Part shown: piece after piece, positions 29,553-37,279 of the stretch
Layout: each line of letters opens with the position of its first letter
Numbering within the stretch: the stretch's first letter is position 1
Assembly (NCBI GenBank): GCA_024743175.1
Contig: JANSXA010000002.1
Location: forward strand, 186,001-250,000
DNA from: Pseudomonadaceae bacterium
Lineage (GTDB): Bacteria > Pseudomonadota > Gammaproteobacteria > Pseudomonadales > Azotimanducaceae
DNA length: 64,000 nucleotides
Reading direction: 5' to 3'
The notes under the pieces: generated by a model
Database searches by the model: none
Told to the model about the DNA's origin: nothing
What the model saw: the letters and a program-made list of their open reading frames with translations, nothing else
Translations under genes and position numbers: made by a program

Positions 29553-30197
29553 TCAACCCCGCGCCAGCCCGTATTGGTCCAGCCGCCAGCGCAATGTATC
29601 GATACGATCCTGGCCAAAGAATGGTTCATCCCGCACGACCATAGTGGGCACACCCCAGTGCCCTGCTTCTGCAAGCGCATGCTGATTAGCCTCCACTTCT
29701 GCAAGCTGATCGCCACCCTCGATGGCGGCGTCGAGCTCCTGTAGATTCAAGTCTGCTCGGGCCACTGCATTTTTCAGATGCTCACCCTGGTCCCACCCTT
29801 CGGTACCGCCGAAGATCAGCGCGGATACCTCGGTGATCAACTCGAGCCCTCGGCCGCAGCGTTGGGCTTCAACGCCGAGAGCACTGAGGCGGTGAATGTA
29901 AGGCTGTTCCGTGGCGACGGCCATGGTTCCGGCCTCCTGTACAATCGGATCCGGGCGCGGCCAGGCGAACGGCAGATCCAGGAACTCCGCGCGGCGTTTC
30001 GAGTCGCGCATGATGTAGAGAGACTTGCTGCGATTCGCAGAATTGAACAACAGCGATGGGTCACGGACAGCAATTGGATAGACGATGCGCACACGCACGT
30101 CCACATCGTAGTCATCGCGCAGGCGCTTGAGATCCGGGGTTACGAGATAGGAATAGGGGCTGCGGAACGACCAGTAGACGTCGACGGTTGCAGTCAT
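29553..30197 (-). CDS. DsbA-family / HCCA-isomerase-like protein
   Basis: A 214-residue thioredoxin-fold protein of the kappa-GST/2-hydroxychromene-2-carboxylate isomerase group: VYWSFRSPYSYLVTPDL carries Ser rather than Cys at the active position, and GHWGVPTMVVRDEPFFGQDRID is the family's C-terminal signature. These proteins use glutathione for isomerisation or conjugation. It is convergent with the P450 gene and divergent from the selenoprotein gene. The actual substrate is unknown. Confidence 0.82.
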   Translation of the reverse strand: MTATVDVYWSFRSPYSYLVTPDLKRLRDDYDVDVRVRIVYPIAVRDPSLLFNSANRSKSLYIMRDSKRRAEFLDLPFAWPRPDPIVQEAGTMAVATEQPYIHRLSALGVEAQRCGRGLELITEVSALIFGGTEGWDQGEHLKNAVARADLNLQELDAAIEGGDQLAEVEANQHALAEAGHWGVPTMVVRDEPFFGQDRIDTLRWRLDQYGLARG

Positions 30198-30308
30198 TGA
30201 GTATGCCCTCGGGATAATTATCGCCTGTCATTCTGACATAATAATGGGTAGCATTATATTAATTCGATACACGGGTCCAAACAGATGACTGAACTTAAGG
30301 AGCACTTC

Positions 30309-30917
30309 ATGAGATTAGGACAGCAATCATCTAACTGGCTTCGCATACTGCGGCGCACCTTATTCGCGGGGGCCCTCGTCGGCATGTCTCAGTTTTCCCT
30401 GGCGGAATCCCAATACGCAGCCGCCTGGGGCCCAGGCGTTGGCACCACAGCACCGCTGTTGGCCGCCGCTGACCAGGACGGTAACGACCAGTCCCTGGAG
30501 ACGCTGACAAGGTCCAACGGTTTGTTGTTTGTATTCAATCGTTCCGTTGACTGGTGACCCTTCTGTATTCGTCAGTTCGTGAAACTGAATGACATTACAG
30601 ACAAATTCGAGGCCATCGGCGTAGGCGTCGTTGGCATGACTTACGACAAACCGGAAATCATCGAAGCCTTTCATGAAAAATGGGACATAGAATTCCCGGT
30701 GTTACGAGATGTGGATCGTCAGCATGTGGAAGCCTGGGGAATCCGCAACGAGGAATATGGTCCAGGCACTTTTGCCTACGGTGTCCCCCATCCGGGTGTG
30801 GTGCTGCTTTCGCCCGAAGGCAAAATTCTCGCCAAGTGGGCGGAAAAGGGCTATCGATCTCGCGCAGATTGGTCCGAGGTCCTGGATGAGGTTCAAAGCA
30901 TCGTGGGTGGCGAGTAG
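30309..30917 (+). CDS. Probable selenoprotein: AhpC/TSA (peroxiredoxin-like) with in-frame TGA
   Basis: One reading frame of 202 residues interrupted only by TGA at 30555-30557; the codons before and after are in the same frame. The TGA falls in SVDW-TGA-PFCIRQF, exactly where relatives have the first Cys of the DWCPFC redox motif, so the product would be U83-x-x-C86. Downstream sequence is fully family-like (GVGVVGMTYDKPEIIEAF, VLRDVDRQHVEAWGIRNEEYG, HPGVVLLSPEGKILAKW) and shows no decay. A signal peptide (LRRTLFAGALVGMSQFSLAE) suggests periplasmic export. Start chosen from AAGGAG 6 bases ahead of ATG 30309. A SECIS-like hairpin follows the TGA. The alternative, a nonsense pseudogene, is less likely. 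No selA/selB/selC lies in the window. Confidence 0.8.
30562..30601 (+). promoter_or_regulatory. Candidate bacterial SECIS hairpin
   Basis: Immediately downstream of the in-frame TGA, TCTGTA (30562-30567) can pair with TACAGA (30596-30601), and CAGTT (30573-30577) with AACTG (30583-30587), leaving apical loop CGTGA with G at its second position. The loop begins about 20 nt after the TGA. Bacterial SECIS elements are short stem-loops starting right after UGA, with the loop some 16-37 nt downstream and a G among its first two bases, so this fits. The two stems are separated by a bulge. Folding energy not computed. Confidence 0.6.
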
Positions 30918-30943
30918 CCGCCCCTTACCTGACGGGTCGATTT

Positions 30944-31357
30944 ATGAACAAAATTCGAAACATCCTTGGCTGGGCTGGCATTGTCATCCTGGGTCTCTTT
31001 AACGGGCTGCTTGAAGACCTCCTGTTCCTCAATATTATCGTTCCCTACATGCCACCGAGCTGGGACCTCACAGGTAATCTCTTCTTTATCTTCACAGTGC
31101 CGCTGGCCCAGCTGCTGACACTTGGCATCACTGGCACCCTGGCCTGGTTTTTTCTGGGTCTGCACCAGATACCGCGCCTGATCACTTTCTGGATCTGCTG
31201 GAGCATCTCGCGTGCGGTGGTTCTTACCCTGTTTAACAACCCCGTCGAAGATATCGTCATCTACCTGGTGTGGATTGCGCTCTGGTGTGTCTTGATTGGA
31301 CTGCTGGCTCGTTCCAAAGGCAATCGCCACCGGAATGCCGGTACAAACGCGGTCTAA
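30944..31357 (+). CDS. Small four-helix membrane protein, function unknown
   Basis: A 137-residue protein with about four hydrophobic segments (residues 7-33, 45-70, 76-95, 101-120), e.g. LAQLLTLGITGTLAWFFLGL. It ends in a basic, cytoplasm-like tail. It starts 26 bp after the selenoprotein gene, so the two may be co-transcribed. I do not recognise the family. Confidence 0.6.
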   Translation: MNKIRNILGWAGIVILGLFNGLLEDLLFLNIIVPYMPPSWDLTGNLFFIFTVPLAQLLTLGITGTLAWFFLGLHQIPRLITFWICWSISRAVVLTLFNNPVEDIVIYLVWIALWCVLIGLLARSKGNRHRNAGTNAV

Positions 31358-31418
31358 GTTTGCTGTCTGCGGGAAGGATGACCTGATGGACACCACTTCC
31401 GGGTGTTTGAGAACCTGA

Positions 31419-31673
31419 TCAGCCAAATAAGCGCTCGACCTTGTCGAGCAAATCGCCTTCGTCCAGGAAATGCATAAACATGGCGACACCCCAGCCTCCC
31501 CACATCAGCCAGGTGATGAGAGTGTCCCATCGCCTGAGTGGGTGTTCTTCTTCGGGCTCTTCCTCCTGCCAGGGCGTATCCGACATGTGCGGCACAAACA
31601 TAGTCACATACAGTGTTGCAAAGAAGGCCGCTGTCCCTATCAGAAAGGGAATCAGAAACCAGGGGTTGCTCAT
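31419..31673 (-). CDS. Small two-helix membrane protein, function unknown
   Basis: An 84-residue protein: helix 1 LIPFLIGTAAFFATLYVTMFVP, an acidic loop (QEEEPEEEHP), helix 2 WLMWGGWGVAMFMHF, then an acidic/basic tail. It follows the hydroxylase gene on the same strand with 45 bp between. No family recognised; the clean topology and position support a real gene. Confidence 0.5.
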   Translation of the reverse strand: MSNPWFLIPFLIGTAAFFATLYVTMFVPHMSDTPWQEEEPEEEHPLRRWDTLITWLMWGGWGVAMFMHFLDEGDLLDKVERLFG

Positions 31674-31718
31674 AAACTTCGGCTCATCACGTTTAACAGT
31701 TCAGATGGAACGCGCCTG

Positions 31719-32693
31719 TCATAGATCGACCAGGCGCTTGTTGGGGTAAAAGGCCAACATCAGCTGTTCCTTAATCGATAGCGGTACGGCCTTACCGGCA
31801 CCGGTCTGTTTGACATCGCTCGTCGTATCACCGCAGTAGGTACCGAAGACGCGATCCCAGAGGATAATGTAACAGCCGTAATTCGAGTCGCTCTGCCGGC
31901 GATTCAGCGAATGGTGAACGTGATGCTGAGGCGCAGTTGCGAAAATCCAATCATAGACTGGTAGGGTTTTGAGCGGCAGATTCGAGTGATTGAACTTACC
32001 GTTCCACATGCCAAATGCTGCAGACACTGCAAGCACTTCGTTGCTCGCGCCAATGAAAGCCAGCACCATAACTCGACCCAGCGACAGCGCCAGGTATTCA
32101 AGTGGATGCGTGCGATCGCCACGAAGGAAACTCATTTTCGTAATGTGGTGATGTGTTGCGTGCATGCGCCACCAGAACAGGACCTCGTGCTGCACACGGT
32201 GCAGCCAGTAATAAGGAAAAGCTGTACAAATGCGAATAAAGATAACTGCACCAAACAGGCCGAGCACAGTGGTCGGCTCGATACTGAGTTCCAGGAAGGT
32301 CCGGTCACGGATAGCGTTGAAACCCTGGGACAGCGGCGTTTGATACATGTCGGTTATCAGCGGCGCCCAGAGGAACGCGCCCATCGCAAGCCAGAAGCCA
32401 TCCTCGGCCAGTTCAGAAGGTTCGAGCTTCCAGTCGCTTCGACCCCAGCGTCGCTCGGCCCACACAAAAATTGGGATCGGAAGAAAGATCATCACCAGCG
32501 CGAAAAGCATTCGGTCTTCCTCGGCCCAAACACCACTGAGGAGCGTGACGGCGACAAGAAGTGGTGCACCCATCGCGATAGTTGGCTGCAACACCGTCCA
32601 GAATATGTCTTTCCACGTCCTCCTCGACTTTGTCGTCGGGCTGGGTTCTGTACTCTGCGACAACTCTGCAGGGTCCAGTGCATTCTCGCTCAT
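31719..32693 (-). CDS. Sterol desaturase/fatty acid hydroxylase family protein
   Basis: A 324-residue di-iron membrane enzyme with the three histidine boxes: HRVQH, then HATHH, and APQHHVHH, in the order HxxxH...HxxHH...HxxHH of the family. Several helices precede them. It inserts a hydroxyl or double bond into sterols, carotenoids or acyl chains; this subgroup has many uncharacterised members. The ATG overlaps the stop of a weak upstream frame (ATGA at 32690-32693). Nearby P450 and acyl-CoA genes suggest lipid or terpenoid oxidation, but it is on the opposite strand from the P450. Confidence 0.85.
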   Translation of the reverse strand: MSENALDPAELSQSTEPSPTTKSRRTWKDIFWTVLQPTIAMGAPLLVAVTLLSGVWAEEDRMLFALVMIFLPIPIFVWAERRWGRSDWKLEPSELAEDGFWLAMGAFLWAPLITDMYQTPLSQGFNAIRDRTFLELSIEPTTVLGLFGAVIFIRICTAFPYYWLHRVQHEVLFWWRMHATHHHITKMSFLRGDRTHPLEYLALSLGRVMVLAFIGASNEVLAVSAAFGMWNGKFNHSNLPLKTLPVYDWIFATAPQHHVHHSLNRRQSDSNYGCYIILWDRVFGTYCGDTTSDVKQTGAGKAVPLSIKEQLMLAFYPNKRLVDL

Positions 32694-33111
32694 GAATCAA
32701 TCTCCATTTTTAATTTCGAATCCGGCCATTCTTCATGCATATCTTTTACGGCCTTATCTTTTACCGCTTTATCTTTCACCGCATTATAGACTGCAAAAAG
32801 CAGACCAAACGTAAACTTGCGTTTTGATGCGATTGAACGGTGATTTTCCCGGAAAAAGGTAGAGAAGAGATAACAATGTCGCACTGACATGATGCATGGG
32901 TGATTCAAAATGTTGCTTTCTAGTGCAGGGTTTGGCCGCCACGAGTCCAGCGCAAAAAAATGGAGGGCCACCCGGCGCAGAGAATCTGCTGTGTCCAGAC
33001 CAATGGCATGCAGGCAGATCACATGGCACGCGAATTGCTCACTTAACAGGCGCCCATAAGCCGGCGGAGCCACGCGTACCTGAAATAGTTTGAAGGAACA
33101 CAAGTACTGAC
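32694..33111. other. Gene-poor stretch with three 15-bp tandem repeats
   Basis: No convincing gene in this 418-bp stretch. At 32738-32782 three imperfect 15-bp units repeat (CATATCTTTTACGGC and variants); read on the minus strand they encode AVKDK three times in a weak frame that ends at 32690, overlapping the start of the hydroxylase. That frame, if used from 32890, gives a 66-residue peptide with RKFTFGLLFAVYNAVKDKAV. It may be a small coupled leader protein or chance; I could not decide. Confidence 0.3.
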
Positions 33112-33762
33112 ATGACGACCGAGAACAATGATTCTGAGGCAGACAATGAGATCCCACCCGTAGCCCGCTTTTTAGGGCGCGCTGTTTCTGAGTGGGTTGT
33201 GTACAGTTTTATCGCCTTCAGCATTAGTGCTGCGATCTTCGGTTCCATGGTTGGTGGCGAGCGTGATGCTCAGGCTGAGCGTGCAATGGTAACGCTCAGC
33301 GCACTCACTGAAGCAGCGGAGAACAAAGCTGCCGCAGGCAGCGCCCTGGTTTGCAACGACTCGCTTCTACCGCCCGAACTGCTCGCGAATGATTACCTGA
33401 CACTGTCCATTCGGCAGGCTCCGATAAATGAAGATAACAAGTCCCTGGGTTACGGCCCGGCGCTTTATGTCAGTGTCGAAGAAAAGGAAGTGTCTGGAGA
33501 TACCTGGGACACCGCGAAGCGACTGATGGACCTCGTCAAGGAAGCTGGTGAGAAAGAAGCGCAAGCAAGCGAGGAGCGTTCTGGCGGCATCATCACCGCA
33601 AACGTCGCATCGGGTGAAGAAGGCGTAGACAAATCAACAGAAGACGAAAAACCTGAGAACCGTCTGCGCGAGGTTCGTAAAAAGGGTTTTGGTGAGGACG
33701 AGGACTATCTGCGGTACTACATCCTTGCTTCTGAGGTTGCGATCTGTAGTCAGGGCGCCTAA
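33112..33762 (+). CDS. Single-pass membrane protein of unknown function
   Basis: A 216-residue protein: acidic N-terminus, one helix (EWVVYSFIAFSISAAIFGSMVG, about residues 28-49), then a mainly soluble part with Asp/Glu/Lys-rich segments (EKEAQASEERSGG, DKSTEDEKPENRLREVRKKGFGEDED). It has two Cys (CNDSLL and AICSQGA) that may pair outside the membrane. Its 3' 189 bp are duplicated at 42268-42456. No family recognised. A 6-bp-arm hairpin follows the stop. Confidence 0.6.
   Translation: MTTENNDSEADNEIPPVARFLGRAVSEWVVYSFIAFSISAAIFGSMVGGERDAQAERAMVTLSALTEAAENKAAAGSALVCNDSLLPPELLANDYLTLSIRQAPINEDNKSLGYGPALYVSVEEKEVSGDTWDTAKRLMDLVKEAGEKEAQASEERSGGIITANVASGEEGVDKSTEDEKPENRLREVRKKGFGEDEDYLRYYILASEVAICSQGA
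33572..33760 (+). repeat. 189-bp repeat, copy A (donor, end of the 33-kb gene)
   Basis: This segment is almost the same as 42268-42456: I count 5 mismatches in 189 aligned positions. Copy A sits inside a complete gene, so it is the likely source. The repeat ends exactly at the stop codon in both places (TAA here, TGA there). Confidence 0.9.
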
Positions 33763-33779
33763 TTCCCCGCTAGGGGGAA
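33763..33779 (+). terminator. Hairpin after the 33-kb gene
   Basis: TTCCCC and GGGGAA form perfect 6-bp arms with a 5-base loop directly after the TAA. No clear U tract follows, so it is a possible but weak terminator. Confidence 0.35.
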
Positions 33780-34014
33780 ATTGATAACAGCAGTTTGCAA
33801 CGTTAAAGCGCGTCACATGCATCTTGGTCTCAGGGTGGAGCGGCTTGATGTCCCCGACGCTTCCGGAGCCCAGGACGATAGCAACAGATAAGCGGACTTT
33901 TTCGTGTTATTTGTAGTGTTCAATTCGCCGACTTCACTCAAACCATGAGCGTAAAACCAAGATCCCGCGAAGAGCACGTTGCACATGGTGCACAAACCAC
34001 TATTACCTACCGGT

Positions 34015-34116
34015 ATGGACGACTACTTAAGTAAACCACTGCAACGCGAGGTGCTTAGGGAGGTAACCTGTCGGCGGGCCGAAGCTCAAGCGAGACAGCG
34101 CCTCCTGGCGGGTTGA
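34015..34116 (+). pseudogene. Remnant of a response-regulator receiver domain
   Basis: The frame from 34015 reads GMDDYLSKPLQREVLREV and ends at TGA 34116. This is the C-terminal alpha-5 end of a receiver domain of a hybrid kinase (the conserved GM-x-x-[YF]-L-[ST]-KP). Nothing of the rest of the domain is visible upstream, so it is a gene relic. The hybrid kinase at 48845 has the same motif (GMNNFLAKPMR), but the fragment is not a direct copy. The stretch 33780-34014 otherwise holds no feature I can support. Confidence 0.55.
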
Positions 34117-34174
34117 ATCTTCGAAAGTAGATTAGTTTTTGGGCAAAGGTCTGAGCCTGGAAGTCCGAGCTGGA

Positions 34175-34771
34175 CTACAGACTGGAAAGCTCGGAGGCTG
34201 CCTGTTGTTGCAGGTAGCGCTGCCACGACGGGCACTCACAGTCCAGACTCTCGCTCGCGGCAATGCGCAGGTGCCCGACCGCCTCATCAAATTTTTCTGC
34301 ATCCTTCAGGCGCAGGCCTTCGTACAGGTTTCCGGGCAATGACGTCGGCTCGACATCGAGCACCTGGGCGAGCAGTGCCGCCCCTTTCCTGTTACTCCCG
34401 AAGGAAAGCGGCCAGGGAGGGACAGTCAGGTGCAGGCGCGCAAGAAACGACCTCGCGTAGCCGCCCAACCAGTTGGGATCGAGTTGGATGGATAACTGCA
34501 GATCGCGTTTAGCGAGTTTGAGTTCGGCCAACCCTGAAATTCCGAGGGTTTTTGCACGCGCTGCACGGATGATTCCAGCGGAGAGCCAGGCGTCGGCATT
34601 GTCGGGTTTTTGGCCACATCGCGCCTCTGCCGCGGCGAGCAGGTCCGTGACGTCCGGTTCAATCCCGTCAGCTTCGGCCCACTTAGCGCGATAGTATGCG
34701 TCCACAGGATGCTCCGCGAAGGCGTCTGGATAACTGAGCAGCACCAGTAACACAGCTGCAATCGGCTTCAT
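34175..34771 (-). CDS. Secreted TPR-like protein
   Basis: A 198-residue protein with signal peptide (AAVLLVLLSYPDAFA) and helical-repeat features: DLLAAAEARCGQKPDNADAWLSAGII, AKRDLQLSIQLDPNWLGGYARSFLAR, GNLYEGLRLKDAEKFDEAVGHL. It overlaps the methyltransferase gene by 4 bases (ATGA type). Periplasmic scaffold role likely; exact function unknown. Confidence 0.6.
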   Translation of the reverse strand: MKPIAAVLLVLLSYPDAFAEHPVDAYYRAKWAEADGIEPDVTDLLAAAEARCGQKPDNADAWLSAGIIRAARAKTLGISGLAELKLAKRDLQLSIQLDPNWLGGYARSFLARLHLTVPPWPLSFGSNRKGAALLAQVLDVEPTSLPGNLYEGLRLKDAEKFDEAVGHLRIAASESLDCECPSWQRYLQQQAASELSSL

Positions 34772-35541
34772 TTCTTTCCCCAGACGATGGCACAGTTTCC
34801 AAGAATCCGCTTGCTCCGCAGCAGAGGTGAAGCCGCCGTTAGTTGTCTTGTTTCCACCAGCTGGACACGCTCAACCCCCAGCGCACGCAGTGCCTCGAGC
34901 AGCGCGGAGGCGTCGCCGTACAGACGGGCGTCGAAGAACATATCGTGAAAAGAGAAGTAGCCGCCTTTTCTCAGAACTCGAAGTGCCTCTTCGACCACCG
35001 TTCGTTTGTTGGGTGCCGCCTGGACTTCATGAAAGACGAAATGGCTCATGACGTAATCGAAGGTCTCATCAAGGTAGGGAAGTGCATGGGCGGATGCGCG
35101 CTGGAAAGTGCAACGTCTGGTCACGCCAGCGCGTTGCGCGTTACGACGACAGTCATCCAGAGAGTACTCCCATTGCGGGGCCCACAGATCGATACCGATT
35201 ACCCGCAAATCCGGGTTTTCCATCGCTGAAAGGACAGCGAGTGAACCATTGCCAGTGCCGATATCCAGGGCATCTCCAGTCAACTGCCGATACCCATGGA
35301 GGTGTTCCAGCGTCAGGCGCCACAGTTTGCGCTGCATGGCCCCACCGCGGTCGTGGAACTGGTAATAGACGAATACCAGGAATAGTCCCGTTACAAAGAT
35401 CGTCAGTCCGGCGGACGCCACCACCCAGTTCCACGGAGCGGGGACCGCGAGGGTAGCTATTGTGAGTAAGAGGCCACTGCTGAGCAGGGCTGCGACCCGA
35501 TGCAGGCGCAGCCAATTGCCGAAGTCGGGCTCAGCCGACAT
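34768..35541 (-). CDS. Class I SAM-dependent methyltransferase with N-terminal membrane helices
   Basis: A 257-residue protein. Residues 20-65 form two helices (VAALLSSGLLLTIATLAVP, VVASAGLTIFVTGLFLVFVY). The methyltransferase domain follows with motif I DALDIGTGNGSLAVL and VIGIDLW, and motif post-II RVLRKGGYFSFHDMFF. The ATG at 35541 is chosen because the longer frame lies in the transporter gene. It overlaps the SBF gene by 11 bp. Substrate unknown; membrane attachment suggests a lipid, quinone or transported compound. Confidence 0.8.
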   Translation of the reverse strand: MSAEPDFGNWLRLHRVAALLSSGLLLTIATLAVPAPWNWVVASAGLTIFVTGLFLVFVYYQFHDRGGAMQRKLWRLTLEHLHGYRQLTGDALDIGTGNGSLAVLSAMENPDLRVIGIDLWAPQWEYSLDDCRRNAQRAGVTRRCTFQRASAHALPYLDETFDYVMSHFVFHEVQAAPNKRTVVEEALRVLRKGGYFSFHDMFFDARLYGDASALLEALRALGVERVQLVETRQLTAASPLLRSKRILGNCAIVWGKK

Positions 35542-36394
35542 TGTTACGTCCGCGGTAGACGACCACCCCGGCCAACATGAACATAAAGGGAATGTAGACG
35601 AGGGTGGGGCCAAGGTACTGGGTATCCGCCAGGAAGGTGACAGCAACGACCAGAGCCAGATTGATGTTCTGGATACCAACTTCCAGGATCAGCGTGTTTT
35701 CCTGCGGCCGCGACAGCCCGAACACGTGCGAAGCGATCGCGGCAATCAGCGCACAACTGCCAATCAGCAAGACCACAGCCACGGAAGAGCGGCCAAACAT
35801 GCCCCAGACATCAGGTTGAACCCGTGCCGTGTTGACGAACAGTCCGATCAGCAGCAGCACCATGAAGCCGGTGGCGAAACCAAGAAGTTTGCCCCGCAAC
35901 ATTCTGGCAACCGCCGGGTACCGATGCAGCAACCCCATACCAACGAGCACCGGTACTGCAGTGCTGAACACGAGAGTGATCATCATCTCCCGCATTGATA
36001 CCTGGATAGGTGCTTCGGACCCAATGATCAACATAAAGCCCAGGCCTACGACAACCGGGACCGTCAGGGGTGCTAACAGCCCGGATAATGCGGTGAGCGA
36101 AATGGACAGCGCCACATCACCGCGGGCGTAACTGGAGAACATGTTTGACGTCGTACCGCCAGGACATGCAGCCAGCAACATCAAACCCACCGCAGTAGCC
36201 TCACTCAATGGGAGCAACAGCGCCAGACTCAGCGCGACAGCTGGCAGCACGATGAGTTGACCCGCGGCACCCAGAAGCGCACTGCGGGGTGCCTTCAGCA
36301 GGCGGCCAAAGTCCTGGAACCGCAGCTCCATGCCCAGTGCCAGCATCATTGCTGCGAGCGTTGCCGTAGGGATCAGGGTGTAGTCGAAGTTCAT
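35531..36394 (-). CDS. SBF/BASS family (bile acid:Na+ symporter-like) transporter
   Basis: About 287 residues from the ATG at 36394 (MNFDYTLIP), with some nine to ten helices. Motifs of the SBF family: LAACPGGTTSNMFSSYARGDVALSISLT and the first helix ATLAAMMLALGMELRFQDF. It imports organic anions with sodium in known members; here the substrate is unknown. It heads the operon with methyltransferase and TPR protein and is divergent from a TetR regulator. Confidence 0.85.
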   Translation of the reverse strand: MNFDYTLIPTATLAAMMLALGMELRFQDFGRLLKAPRSALLGAAGQLIVLPAVALSLALLLPLSEATAVGLMLLAACPGGTTSNMFSSYARGDVALSISLTALSGLLAPLTVPVVVGLGFMLIIGSEAPIQVSMREMMITLVFSTAVPVLVGMGLLHRYPAVARMLRGKLLGFATGFMVLLLIGLFVNTARVQPDVWGMFGRSSVAVVLLIGSCALIAAIASHVFGLSRPQENTLILEVGIQNINLALVVAVTFLADTQYLGPTLVYIPFMFMLAGVVVYRGRNNVG

Positions 36395-36545
36395 GGCGAC
36401 AACCGGGCAACGAGGCAATAAATTTCGAGTGCGTTTTTCAGGTCAGTCTCGTCCGCTCGAGCAGGTTGGAGAGCATTGGCATTAGATCTTGAATTCATAC
36501 AGAAGCAATCTAGACAGTGACCAGTTTGCGTAGAGTAGCCCGAAA

Positions 36546-36562
36546 TCTAGTCAACGTCTAGT
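36546..36562. promoter_or_regulatory. Candidate operator between SBF operon and TetR gene
   Basis: TCTAGT occurs at 36546-36551 and again at 36557-36562, separated by five bases, about 20 bp before the TetR start and within the divergent promoter interval. Repeated half-sites of this kind fit a TetR-family site. Low certainty. Confidence 0.3.
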
Positions 36563-36582
36563 TTGTTCTGTATATTTTAATC

Positions 36583-37170
36583 ATGGCCAGAACCAGTACA
36601 TATCATCATGGAGAATTGCGGCAGGCTGTTATGACCGCTGCACTCGAAACCATCGCCAGAGACGGACTGACGAACCTAAGCCTAAGGCAACTGGCCAGAG
36701 ACGCCGGTGTCTCGCACGGAGCACCAGCGCACCACTTTGGCGATAGGAAAGGACTGTTTACAGCACTCGCAACTGCCGGGTGTCGGCTGCTCATCGAAGA
36801 ATTGAGAAAAGCTCTGACAAATGCACCGAGGGATCCAAAGGCTCGACTGCGAACGGCAGGTGTAACGTATGTACAATTCGCAGCCGATAATCCGGCCTAT
36901 TTCGAGGTGATGTTCAAACCTGAACTACACCGCAGAGATGATCCAGACCTGCAAAGCGCGTATGAGGAGGCGAAACAGTTACTTCGCGATGCGGTTTCGA
37001 ACAACGTCCGAGCCGGAAAGCGCAAAAAAACAAGCGAACTTGAGATTGATATCGCGACCTTGCGGGCATGGTCAATGGCGCATGGCTTGGCGTGCCTCTG
37101 GTCAAGCGGCAACATTTTTTCAACGAGTGATCGAGGCGACATCGCAGAACTCAGCGCCAAGATCTTCTGA
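36583..37170 (+). CDS. TetR/AcrR-family transcriptional regulator
   Basis: A 195-residue regulator. The HTH reads ALETIARDGLTNLSLRQLARDAGVSHGAPAHHFGDRKGLF, a standard TetR DNA-binding domain with AHHFG instead of the usual YYHFxxK. The C-terminal region holds YVQFAADNPAYFEVMFKPEL, a WHG-type ligand domain. Divergent from the SBF-methyltransferase operon, so probably its repressor; the PQQ dehydrogenase downstream on the same strand may also be affected. Confidence 0.85.
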   Translation: MARTSTYHHGELRQAVMTAALETIARDGLTNLSLRQLARDAGVSHGAPAHHFGDRKGLFTALATAGCRLLIEELRKALTNAPRDPKARLRTAGVTYVQFAADNPAYFEVMFKPELHRRDDPDLQSAYEEAKQLLRDAVSNNVRAGKRKKTSELEIDIATLRAWSMAHGLACLWSSGNIFSTSDRGDIAELSAKIF

Positions 37171-37279
37171 CGAAGAAACAGTCATTTCTGCGGAACGAGG
37201 CCTGCTCCGTCTGCTGGCAAACTATTATCGGCGTGGCCGCGACACTAGTAACAGTGAATAGACATAGAGAAACTCTTTC

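Noticed and set aside
30309-30917. Reading the two halves as a pseudogene with a stop, or as two separate genes
   Set aside because: Frame is continuous, the TGA is at the redox Cys position, the hairpin fits and there is no other decay. The second part alone would lack its redox motif and a ribosome site.
32690-33157. 155-residue ORF upstream of the hydroxylase
   Set aside because: The N-terminal part is Cys/His/Ser-rich without pattern. Only the last 66 codons could be real, so I described the stretch instead of calling a gene.
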